17,478 nt of DNA from Stereum hirsutum FP-91666 SS1 (GCF_000264905.1 NW_006763146.1:1373151-1390628); one strand, 5' to 3'. Positions 8,083-17,337 are shown, counted from the first letter of the stretch. The notes: generated from the letters alone by a model not told the origin. Made by a program: numbers and translations.

Positions 8083-10469
8083 GGATGTACGCAGTGTTGA
8101 CCCCTCCACCATCCGGAACAATAGTTTGATCCTCGGTACGCCCTTACCAGCTATCTAACTTTCTTTGTTTCCTCATCAAATCCTCGCTGACCTCGCTCGA
8201 CAGACACGAGCTCAGAACAATGGTTTAGGAACACGACTGAGCTCATCCATCGTCTAGTGTCATCGCTCTTTCCAAATAGGATCATGCTCCTGATTGATGA
8301 GATCTTGCCGGTTCGTTCTCCTGTTCCTCACCAACTCGGGTGTCAGTTTCTCTAAGGAACACAATCTTAGCCACGCTGCGAAGGCGATATCGTACCCGCA
8401 GACTGACGGTGCTCCCTGTACGTTCATCTTGTCCCTCTAGTCCCTCCCTCCAGTCCGCGCTCACTATCAACCGCAGCGTCATTAAGATCTATGGCTCCTT
8501 CTCCGCCGACAATCGTATTCGCCGCCCACATATCCTGTATGGAGAACTAGGACAACACTTCCGTAGTTGGCGTTCTCAGGGTCTTTCACCCCGGTACGCT
8601 CCTCTCTATTTTGTTTCGTCCCTTTTCATTTCTTTCTTGTTCTATTCTGGCCCTGCCTCCCATTTCCCTCGTTCAAGATTAAATATCACACCTCTTCCTC
8701 CCTCTCTTCTTTACGCTAACTCCTTGTTCACTCACACCACAGAAATGCTGCTCTACATGGAGCTCATCATGACCATCCTCCGCGACATGACCGACGGTTT
8801 CGACTATACCGCATTCTGAGCGATGCTCGCACAGCAGAATTTCGCAGGGACGCAGAAGGCGATGTTGAACCTTCATCTGGTGCTGTTAGATTCTTGTCTC
8901 AAGGGCGGGTCGGACGAGAATAGCGTCTAGACGCATTCTAAGTCGGGGGGCTGACGATTATCGAGTGAGCTGTTCCCCGAGTACGATCTTGTCAATGTGT
9001 ATGATTTTGGAAGGAAGGAATGGCTGATTACGATGTGCTTTCGGTGTATAGTCTTTCGTCGCTGTTTATGGATCCTTTGTCGGCGTGTGGCTTCTTTGAT
9101 ATTATTCTTGGTCTGTTCCTTAAGGCGAAAGTCAATACCGGAAAGTTGATAGGTACAGTATACCATGTCCACTGTCATGTATTTATTTCAAATGCTGATG
9201 GGTGTATATTTTGCTAGTGCTCGACGAAGCCCACAAAGTAAGCTGAACAAACCAACAAAATCCTTCCGCCCTACAGCCTTTATCTCACTCTCACGTCCCA
9301 CCATTACTTACACCCTCCCTCCAGTACCTATCCGACACCGGCGCCTCCACCCGCCTCACCAACTCCCTCCTCACCACGATCCGCCAACAACGGCACCTGA
9401 ACACCCGCGTCCTCATCTCCACACAAGAACCGACCGTCGTCTCCTCCAAGTTCCTTGAGCTCAGCTCATTCATTATCGCACATCGGTTCTTGTCCCCGAA
9501 GTGGTTAAGACACTTGTCTGCGCATGTGAGCGTGGCGCAGGAGAGGCAGGACGAGCTGGTTTTAAAGGTTGGTCTTTTCTGCATCACCACCACTCATGGG
9601 TTCATCAAAGCGCGGTGTTCATTTTTATCCTTCGTGGCTGTTTTTAGGCCGTAGGCCTCCAGACGGGTCAAGCCATCATATTCGCGCCCTCCGGTCTCGG
9701 CGCCAAGAACATTGTTTCCTTCCCTGGTGCCTGGGAATCCTATTCCGCCGCCAGTATTCAGGCTCGTGGAGTGGTCACACCCTTCGGTCAAGGATACCTG
9801 CTCGTTCGGTCACGACAGCGAATTATGCTGGATGGAGGGCATTCGCTCCTCGCTATTGCGGGTAGTGTTCCTTCCAATGAGGATACTACAATTGTCGATG
9901 AAGATGAAGATGAGGGGCAGACGTCTGGTGATGAAGAGGAAGAAGATATGTCTGACGATGGAGGTGGATGTTCCTGGGAGCATGACCATTGCAGTAGTCC
10001 CTGCGACACAACGTCATATTATACCGGATGGTATTCAGTCTCTCGCCACCACGAACACTGGCAGCGCCTCTCCCAACGTTCCGAACGGCATCTCTCCCAT
10101 CCTCGCAATCGAAGGCCCCACAATCATCATTCAAGAGGAAGAGCGTACATCTAACGACGGAGACGGTTCGGATACCTCGGAGTCGAACGTTCAGTCTGGG
10201 AGCGTGCCGAATGGGATAATAGCGAACGAGGGGAACCAGTGGCAGGATCCGGAACTCGAGATATGCGAGGAAGGTGACTCGGAGGAAGATGAAGAACACG
10301 GTGGTGTGGAGGATATTTCGTCAGACTCGGGCTTCGAGACTTGCGTTGACGAGGATGGGGATGAAGACGAGGATGAGGACACTCCGGTGGCAGAGACTGC
10401 CAGCATGGTAGAGTCGAGTACGATTGATCGGAGGGCGGTTGACGTGAGGACGGCCGTGGCGAGTCCGGT

Positions 10470-10620
10470 TCAGGTGATGAAGGCTGTGGAAGGGACGGTT
10501 CAGGAGAGTCCAGCTCAGGCAAGAATGGTTGTGGAGATGATGACCGAGGAAAGTCCTGTTCAAGCGAATACCAATGTGGCGAGCACAGCTCAGGAAAGGC
10601 CTGTTCAGGCGAAAATAGCC
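10470..10620 (+). repeat. Degenerate PVQA-type coding repeats in the NTPase tail
   Basis: The tail encodes spaced variants of one short unit: ASPVQVM, TVQESPAQARM, TEESPVQANT and STAQERPVQAK. Spacing is roughly 14-17 residues. In DNA the shared core is close to GAGAGTCC, then GCTCAGG or GTTCAGG. The pattern looks like an expanded disordered tail. Confidence 0.6.
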
Positions 10621-10653
10621 CTGCTCATGCAAGGACGGTTGAGGCCATAGGAA

Positions 10654-10980
10654 GTTCGTCGTTGAGCGAGCCCGTAGCGGATCAAGGTTCGTCTATCTGT
10701 GACCTTCATCATCGTACAAACCTGTATTGATCGTGACATATCATAGTCCCAGTTCCAGTGTCAAATGGACACAAACCGTCCGATTTACCCCCATCCAGCT
10801 CCAGTACCGGTCAGGATATTACAGGTTCGTTGCTGAGCCAGTCTGTAGAGGATTGAGGTGCGTCTAGCTGTGACCCCACTGTCAAACAAGTCTGAGTCAA
10901 ACTGTGATGCAACATAGACCCAGTTCCGGTAGCCAAAGATAACAAACTCTCCGTAACTCCCTCATTCAGTTCCTGTGTAG
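10654..10980 (+). repeat. Tandem duplication of an exon-intron-exon unit
   Basis: Unit 1 (about 10654-10825) and unit 2 (about 10826-10980) are imperfect direct repeats of about 155-170 bp. Both begin GTTCGT, encode SSLSEPVAD or SLLSQSVED, continue into an intron-like GT...TAG segment starting near the shared GCGTCTA/TCGTCTA and CTGTGACC, and then encode VPVPVSNGHKPSDLPPSSSS or DPVPVAKDNKLSVTPSFSS. The second unit has a TGA right after SVED, so it would only be read through if that segment were spliced. Confidence 0.65.
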
Positions 10981-11002
10981 AGAAGCACACTTCCACGTCG
11001 AC

Positions 11003-11460
11003 CGTCTCGCCACGAGCGTATCACCCCCTGTCGCATTAACGTCGCGGGAAAGATCAACGTCTGCTGCTTCGACAAGACCGGGACGCTGACCGAAGACAGC
11101 TTAAGCCAGGTACAGTGGCCGCCATTGCAGCACTCTGACAAGTGCATCTTCCATGTAGGATGATTACGGGTGATAATGCGCTTACGGCTGTTAGTGTGGC
11201 GAGGGAGTGTAACCTCATTATGCAGATGACACAAGTGTTTGCGCCTGCATTCGTAAGAGGTGTGTCTTTCATAGTTAGCGGTGTAATCACCTGTCCAACA
11301 GATATAATCCTTTGTTCTGATATCATCGCTGTGATGGCTTGTTCAGAGAATTCGAGGACACCACTAGCGAAACTAGAATAACATGTGTAGACGATCCGAA
11401 ATAAGAGCCGGATGACTATAGCTTGAGGCCGAAGGTACCCCCTGTGCATCATGGGGTCAA
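11003..11460 (+). pseudogene. P5-type (probably P5B) P-type ATPase fragment with internal deletion
   Basis: The phosphorylation motif is clear: [16 protein letters not shown] then [14 protein letters not shown] (about 11015-11109). Only about 50 bases later comes [20 protein letters not shown] (11160-11219), the TGDN motif of the P domain. In a complete P-type ATPase some hundreds of residues, including the nucleotide-binding domain, separate the two, so most of the catalytic core has been deleted. Further P5B-like pieces follow: VFAPAFVR, RTPLAKLE, TCVDDPK (then TAA) and EPDDYSLRPKVPP. At least two stops or shifts interrupt them. The RINVAGK phrase next to [10 protein letters not shown] is typical of the P5 group, whose members include ER and vacuolar/lysosomal transporters such as Spf1 and Ypk9. 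No membrane segments remain. The stretch 11460-11653 has an open basic frame I cannot assign. Confidence 0.75.
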
Positions 11461-11653
11461 GAAGAAGCAAAGACAGATGTCGAAGCTAGGAACGGGTGGT
11501 TTGAGAGATATGTGGAAGAGTCTGACGAAGAATGTTGGGAGCGGAGGTGTAATGGGACGTCCTTTCACGGCGATCAATACTGAGTCCTCCCTGGACAGTT
11601 ACGGGCAAGGCGTATGTCTCCCTTCACAATCAAAATGTGTCGGCTCTCATTGA

Positions 11654-11768
11654 ACTTGTATCCAATATTTTGACATTGATCGTATAGTAACAGCGAAGTG
11701 TGGCACATATATGTCAACAACTAAACTCTGTCCTACACCCTTCCCTCTAAGGAAGCTTCTGAACCTTC
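11654..11768. other. Short intergenic gap downstream of the BTB gene
   Basis: This holds the likely 3' end of the minus-strand BTB gene. It is AT-rich with no clear feature. Confidence 0.3.
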
Positions 11769-12785
11769 TCATTCCCCGGATTTCCTAAACCCCCCAAGCG
11801 CCCGGATACCAGCCCGTATAATGACTTCCACACGTTCTAACGGGCTATTCTCCATCAGCTTGTCCAGCGTCTTCATCTTGCACACGGCATTGAAACCAGG
11901 AATATATATGTCATGCAAGGTCTCGAGGGCGTCAAACAGGTTGGCTGGGCGGTCGGGATGGAACAGCTGCTTCGTGAATCCACCCCACCAGGTGTTCTCC
12001 CACATCTCATCACAAGCTTCCTGGTCTTCACAACTGAGTCCATGAAGTACTGTTGGTGGCCAACAGGCCATGGATCGGATCAGATGATCCAGCCTCGCCT
12101 GGGTATGAGTAACAACAAAATATGCCTCGGTGCCTATCTGAGCTACGTCGTCGAGTGTAAACTTGTTGGCAGGTCGGGTGATTAAACCACGAAACACGGG
12201 CTCAATCCATTGATGGTGGTTGTACTGGAGAGCGAGATGCATACGAAGCTGCGCCGTGAGGCCTGTGTGTTTTTCGAGTGCGTTGAATGCATACTGCAGT
12301 CCATCTTCGATGATATAGAAGTGGGACATCTTGAGTATACTGAGCAAGTACTCGAGAGATGGGTTCTTTTGAAGGTAGCTGCCGGTCAATATTTAGCCAA
12401 TGCCGGAGAAAACCAGACAGCAGACAATGACGGACCTGTCATATATGTACAGCAAGAGATTGTCAAAGTCGGCCTTCATGGAGGTAATGGCAACAGGGTG
12501 CGTGTTTGAAGACCCCGCCGTAGGTTCCAGCTCACCTGGTTGCTGGTTGCGTCCACTCTGAGGTAGAGAGAGCATATCCTGAAACAACGCAGAGCAAGCT
12601 GAGAGAAGGCATGGGTGGACGTTGTATAAGACGCCCTCGCACTGAAGGCAACGGGAATAAATAAGGTCAGAAAGATGAAACAAAAGCTGAGAGAGCAGCG
12701 GGCATACCTGAAGTACCAAGGAGCCATCATTGAAGTAGTAACGTTCATGACGGTTGGGAAATGGAGGGGGATCTGTGGGGCCCAT
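11769..12785 (-). CDS. BTB/POZ-domain protein, three exons, about 297 aa
   Basis: Reading on the minus strand, exons 12785-12708, 12641-12436 and 12378-11769 join in frame across introns of 66 and 57 bp with GT-AG borders, giving 297 residues. The N-terminus reads RHERYYFNDGSLVLQ, then CEGVLYNVHPCLLSACSALF and QDMLSLPQSG, the strand-helix pattern of the BTB/POZ fold as found in the large basidiomycete BTB family. TSMKADFDNLLLYIYD follows, then the helical C-terminal half with SLEYLLSILKMSHFYIIEDG, LTAQLRMHLALQY and LEVIIRAG-like VEVIIRAGIRALGG. BTB domains mediate protein-protein contacts, often dimerisation or Cullin 3 binding, but the partner here cannot be read from sequence. This is one of only two apparently intact genes in the window. 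Its 5' end faces the integrase-core gene at 12916, 130 bp away. Confidence 0.8.
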
Positions 12786-12915
12786 GGTTGAAGAAGGAAA
12801 GAGTCTTGACTGAAGGGGCGACGACCAGATACGGTCAGATTTTCAAGACCTCCGGCAGACGCCTGGTGGCCCCGTGTTGAACGTTCAGCTCACATCCCCA
12901 GATTGCAATACCACC
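12786..12915. promoter_or_regulatory. Short divergent promoter region between the BTB gene and integrase copy 2
   Basis: Only 130 bp separate the two start codons, so both genes must have shared or overlapping promoters. No TATA box is evident. If the upstream ATG at 12874 were used for the integrase the gap would be 88 bp. I prefer 12916 because its context, ACCACCATGG, is much stronger. Confidence 0.4.
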
Positions 12916-14539
12916 ATGGCCTTTCCTTCTCATATTCCTGCTCTTCCTGACCCATCAGAAGACAATGGACGGAATTGGTCTGCAAATGTGCAGCGCGCTC
13001 ATAACCTCATTGACCGTGCATACTGTTGCGCTCTTCTCGTAGTTCAGGAAGGCGAGCAAGATGCTCATCGCCTGCGCATCAATGCCGACAGAATCTTGGC
13101 TTGCACATTTCCTCTACTAGATGCGCTAGAACGTGAGGGCATGGACAGAGACTGGGTTAAGAGCATAGCTGAGTTACTGGCGAGCATGGTGTTACACATT
13201 GAGCGAAATGCCCATGAGGTCGATCATGTGTGAGTACCCCTTGATTATCAGTCTCTGGGTTATATTTTCTCTGCATTCATATGTGCTAGAGATTTGGAGC
13301 CCCTCGGAGGTCCTCTTTGACTGACCTTTGTTCGAGTTATTTAGTGAATCAGGACCTGTACGGCGACCTAGCAATGTGGTAATTGTAGAACACACCGGTC
13401 GGCGTGGTCGCCCAAGAAAGAACATATCGCTAGAATGGCTCCGTGATGCTCTAAGCAAGAAGAGGGCGATCTCACTCACCAAGCTTTCCAGGATCATAGG
13501 CGTCCACCGCCACACGCTGCGACATTACGCTAAAATCCATGGAGCCTACGTGGAGAGAAAGTTCAGCGACATGTCTGACGACGAACTCGACACCATCCTC
13601 ATCGCATACCGCACCATTAAACCCGGGTCTGGAATTTGATACATACTAGGATTTCTGCGAGGTCTGGGAGTGCGAGTCCAGCGTGAGCGTATACGACTGA
13701 GCCTTCGTTGTGTGGATGGCCTTGCACAGGCCCTGTAGAACCACGAGGCCATTGACGACCGGTGGTACTCAGTACCAAGATCGAACTACCTCTGGCATCT
13801 TGATGGCCACCATAAACTGATCCTTTGGGGTTTTGTGATCCATGGGATTATTGACGGACATGACCATACAGTACGTGATTTCTTGCTCAGGCCCGCCTGC
13901 CAATGTTGCATGGATCGCGCCCGAAATTGATTAATGGTTACTATGTGATGTCTAGATAACAGGCATGAGAGTTCATACCGACAACCAGGCCTCCACTGTT
14001 CTCCAACTCTTTCTCAAAGCCGTCCAGGAGTTTGGCTGCCCTGGTCGTGCTCGTGGGGATCGTGGTGGAGAGAATCTGAGGGTAGCAATCTGGATGATCA
14101 TGCATCGTGGTGCTAATCAAGTGTCATTCATGTGGGGCTCGTGCATTGTCCGTTTGATTTTCCTTGCAGAACTTGAATTGATTTGTCTAATTTGTATAGC
14201 TCAGAGAAGAATACAAGAATAAAACACACCTGGGTAGAAGTCGGCTCTCAGTTTGCACGGCGATGGCGCACATTTTTCGTTCGTCTTCATACACACCATG
14301 GCCTTGATCGCCTAAACCCTACCCACCTATGGCTTCTTCAAGTATTATTTCTCGATATTATCAATCAGGACTGTACCGCCTTTGTGGACGCATGGAACCA
14401 TCATCCGATTTCAGGACCGGTTACACAAAATAGGTCACCTTTGGTGAGTTCAGCTCTGACCGTCCCTTGTATATTTAACGTTCACGTGCAGGCTGATGAG
14501 TATCCTTCACCCGCAATCTTAGGATATCCGCTTTGAAAG

Positions 14540-14544
14540 CCTTC
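14540..14544. repeat. 5-bp target site duplication, left copy (CCTTC)
   Basis: CCTTC directly precedes the TGTTA end of the LTR and is repeated exactly after its TAACA end at 15288-15292. Confidence 0.9.
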
Positions 14545-15287
14545 TGTTACGACCGGGCTTAAGCTAGGCTTAAGGGCGGCGTTGGTTTTGTGAAGCGGGG
14601 AACGATCGAGTCGTTCGGCGCCGTCGGCTTGGGCGATCAGCGAGGGGCTTTGGAGGTTCCGGATCCGGGGTTCTGGCTCAGTTCGTCTAGACGCGGCGTC
14701 CGGTCTAGGATCGAGTTCGTTCAGATGAGGCGTCCTCTTCTGAGGCAGGCGTCCTGCTAGAGCTGATGTGGATTCGAGGTTCTAATGGTAAAGCTCTTCA
14801 GTAGTCGAGATTCGAGGGGTATCGTCTTGAGGTCGCACAAGACGATATCGAGAATTCTGGTGAATTCAACTGAAACACTGTAGGTACGATACAAGTGAAC
14901 AGGTTGGAGAATCTCGACTACAAAGGTCCGATATTTATACTAATACAAGTCCGTGTGAATCGCCACGTCATCTAGGTCCGCCACATCAGCCTAAGAGTTT
15001 GTCTGCTCCGCCGAGCCAGAGTCAAGCCACGCCAAGATAGTCTGTGTTAGACAGAAGTAACGTGTCCGCAGTCCTCCTACGTGTCCAGCCAACTATCGTA
15101 TGTGTCCGAGGTAAGTATACGTGTCCATAAGAGAAAGAGATATGTTTGTAGAAAGGTTTTTAAAGGGATTTTAGTAAGAAAGGATCGAGCCGAAGTCCGG
15201 GTGTGTGTCGCCTTACTAGGAACGCGGTAAAGGAAAAGAAAAGGAAAAGATACACGAAGTAACAAAGAAGAAAAAGTGTCCATAACA
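14545..15287. mobile_element. Solo LTR, 743 bp, of an LTR retrotransposon
   Basis: The insert starts TGTTACG and ends CATAACA, giving 7-bp inverted ends with one mismatch and the canonical TG...CA termini. It is flanked by a perfect CCTTC duplication. Removing the insert and one duplication copy leaves exactly 16 bases between TTAGGATATCCG and GAGCACGGCAT. The uninterrupted copy 1 has the same 16-base spacing (1169-1184). There is no gag or pol coding sequence, so this is a solo LTR left by recombination between two LTRs. A TATA-like TATTTATA lies near 14932. The 3' third is purine-rich. The repeat GGCTTAAG occurs twice near the left end. Ty1/copia and Ty3/gypsy cannot be told apart from the LTR alone. 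Confidence 0.9.
14801..14921. repeat. Nested inverted repeats inside the solo LTR
   Basis: GTAGTCGAGATTC (14801-14813) is the exact complement of 14909-14921. Between them TATCGTCTTG (14820-14829) pairs exactly with 14838-14847 across an 8-base loop. The two stems are nested in a 121-base structure just upstream of the TATA-like site. Confidence 0.8.
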
Positions 15288-15292
15288 CCTTC
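15288..15292. repeat. 5-bp target site duplication, right copy (CCTTC)
   Basis: This is an exact copy of 14540-14544, immediately after the TAACA end of the LTR. Confidence 0.9.
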
Positions 15293-15992
15293 ATGAGCAC
15301 GGCATTGACAAAGATCAACCAGGAGTTCATCCGAGTGTACCGAACCAGTACTATGGCGTAGAAGGCTTGCCCCGCCGCTGCCGTCCTGGGCTGACCGGTG
15401 CAGGACACCCAGATGACGAGGGAGGTCTTAGCTCAGATAAAGGCGACACTGACAACGAACCTCATGAGAACGCAGAGGAACTGATCGCGGAGGATCTCGA
15501 GGAGAGTATCCGTCATGACGCCATTCCTGTCCCTCCCAGGTCGTGCCTATTCTCTCCTTCAACCTCTGCTGTATTCTTTGTGGCATTACAGAAAGTGCAG
15601 GAGCGACAGGTAGTTCTAGACGGTTATGGGCTGAAGCCCGAGGAGTGGGAGGATGCCTTCTATCCTTTGTCTGAGACAATTACGTTCGGTGTTGGTGGGA
15701 AAAAGAAGCTGAAAGTGATTCTACCGGTGGAAATATGGTGGCCCAGAGCACTTGCTTGGGTGCAGGGACTGGATTTGATGGAGAGGATACTTATAGATAG
15801 CGACAATGAATCAAACCTTTCAACCTAGTGTATTGCACCACCAATTTTGGGCCACATCATGAGTGGAACAAGTGGCGTAATAACCAAGAATAATCGGCGC
15901 CCCAATATTTTGCCGGATAAATTCACTGTAAAATTTCCTCAAATTCCGTCGTCTAGTTCTCTCATCCAAACCTCCGTTCTTCCACATCTCCA

Positions 15993-16524
15993 ATGGCCCC
16001 CCATGCTCATACACCCGACACTTGCTCTGCCGATGAGAATGGTAAACGCTGCCCATGCCGCCGTTTTATAAAACCCATGAAGCCGACCTCCGGGAAGCAG
16101 TTATGCCGTGATTGCGGTCACATCGAAGGCGCTCATCCAGAGATTACAGTGGCTCCGATACCTTCAAGTGAATCTCAGCGTGTCCTGGATAATTTACGGC
16201 CTGCGGTTAATATTCTGCGGCTTGGTGAGGACACGACTGCCGAAGAAGCTCGAGTCGAAGCCTTAGCCAACTATCGGCCGGGCAGCACAAAGGCCTCAGG
16301 GTCATCCAGCAAGGCATCTTCAAGCAAAACAGTAGGACACTCCTCAGGTGGGAAGCTCACAACGAGCAAGGTATGCACTGACCTTTTTCCTGACGAAACA
16401 TACCAAGATTTGACGTTCATTACTGGGAAAGGCTAAGACAGGTGGTAATGCGGAGACATCCGGCCCAAAAGACAAGTGGATTAATGTTGGGCAGGTTGTT
16501 CTTTTTCCTGAAGGTTTGGAAGAG
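15993..16524 (+). pseudogene. Gene B copy 2, 3'-truncated after exon 2
   Basis: The first two exons of gene B are present: 15993-16370 and 16438-16524, separated by a 67-bp intron at the same position and phase as in copy 1. The Cys/His motif is conserved: C11-x8-C20-x-C22 RRF, then C38-x2-C41-x-H43-x4-H48 with IEGAHP. So are NLRPAVNILRLG and VGQVVLFPEGLEE. The exon 2 donor (GTGAGA at 16525) is intact. The third exon expected within about 70 bp is absent, and no later part of gene B is found before the window ends. Both remaining exons are open, so a short product of about 155 residues could still be made if the transcript ended in the retained intron. I call it a pseudogene because the larger part of the protein is missing. 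Confidence 0.75.
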
Positions 16525-17337
16525 GTGAGATCGTTTCTACTTTGATTTATTGTGATGTACATAGAGTATAAGCTGATACTGTGTCATATTATACACCACC
16601 AGATGCTGTTGCCTCTTTTTAAAGAGTCCCTGTACTAAGCCTAGAGCTCTTTACAAAAAGCTCATGACCTTATTGCTGTTTGCATATATCCTTTCCGCGG
16701 CGGGATTTCCCGAGAAATCGGGCACCTCAAAGGGCCTGAGGACTTTCGACCTGTATCTCTACGAAAACACAACATAATGACATGTAGCTGACCATTTTCC
16801 TATACTACGAAACGAGGTCGAGATGCCTACAGAAATAACGGGACGAAACGACCGCTATATTGCTCCCTCAGAAACAGGGCCCTGTGGGGCTGCTCTCTGC
16901 TCGACTTTTCGAGCCCTACTCCACAACGCGGACACATAAAAATAAGCGGACACCACAGGTCTATGCCGAACGCAATTGCGAAGGTGCGAGAGCAAGATTC
17001 GAGCGAAAACGGTTCAATTTTCACAGTGTTGTCCTGGGTGCCAGCAATGAGAGATGGCTCAGATTTCGGGCTAGGGAACGTGAATGCGTGCATATTTCGA
17101 TGAACAAATTGTACGCGTCCATTCAGTGGCAATGGTATGACCTGCTACAAAAAGATTTGGCCCGAAACGACCTTGTTTTCATTGCAGAACATCTTGCCCC
17201 AGTCCGGGGGGCCACACTGTGCCACACTCCGAACCCGGCAAGTCCCGGTCTGCCACGTCGTGAACGCGTCTCGAGTCGCATCGCGTCGCATCCGAACTCG
17301 CCTCTTCCCCTCACGCTCCCTTCTTCCCATCCCCGCC
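16525..17337. other. Gene-free interval after the gene B truncation
   Basis: No supported gene is present. A small hairpin, CCCGA-GAAA-TCGGG, lies near 16709-16722, and the 10-bp palindrome CAGGGCCCTG near 16872. The phrase ACGAAACGA recurs near 16807 and 16844, with CGAAACGACC again near 17163. The last 150 bases (about 17190-17337) become C/T-rich and look like the promoter and leader of the gene that starts at 17338. Open frames on both strands across 16860-17400 look like composition shadows. Confidence 0.4.

Larger units (their letters stand above)
8083..10980 (+). pseudogene. P-loop NTPase of a basidiomycete-expanded family, degenerate
   Basis: Spliced reading recovers a long run of conserved segments: VDPSTIRNNSLIL, ELIHRLVSSLFP, LMLLIDE-like MLLIDEILPVR, KEHNLSHAAKAISYPQTDGA, RRPHILYGELGQHFRSWRSQ, LYMELIMTILRDMTDGFDYT, LTIID then LSSLFMDPLSACGFF, a Walker B-like VLDEAHK, RVLISTQEPTVVSSKF, and GQGYLLVRSRQR with DGGHSLLA. 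Introns at 8136-8203, 8594-8742, 8965-9051, 9153-9217, 9238-9324 and 9568-9647 keep good GT-AG sites. Breaks are frameshifts near 8336 and 8752, in-frame TGA at 8817-8819 and TAG at 8928-8930, and another shift near 8950. No Walker A was found. The C-terminal tail is acidic (EDEDEGQTSGDEEEED near 9900) and then low-complexity with PVQA-type repeats to about 10625. The family is recognised from memory of mushroom genomes; the biological role is unknown. The gene ends by running into ATPase-derived sequence near 11003. Confidence 0.65.
12916..15828 (+). pseudogene. DDE integrase-core protein, copy 2, interrupted by stops and a solo LTR
   Basis: This copy keeps the N-terminal region missing from copy 1. 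Exon 1 is 12916-13229, and exon 2 runs from about 13345 to 13870 and encodes a GRRGRPRK basic motif. A helix-turn-helix-like segment follows (LTKLSRIIGVHRHTLRHYAK, about 13480-13540), then LWHLDGHHKLILWGFVIHG, which holds the first catalytic Asp. Exons 13956-14140 and 14200-14442 encode RGDRGGEN and NTRIKHTWVEVG. Introns 13871-13955 and 14141-14199 match the positions in copy 1. Damage includes an in-frame TGA at 13637-13639, an in-frame TAG at 13736-13738, Lys (14222-14224) in place of the presumed catalytic Glu, and a 743-bp solo LTR at 14545-15287. The C-terminal exon resumes at 15292 with HEHGIDKDQPGVHPSV and ends at 15828. Gene B copy 2 follows 164 bp downstream. Confidence 0.82.

Noticed and set aside
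2329..15858. AATTTTGGGCCAC-like phrase in gene B intron 1 (about 2331) and in the spacer before gene B copy 2 (about 15842)
   Set aside because: Only about 13 bases match and the positions relative to the gene differ, so chance is a fair explanation.
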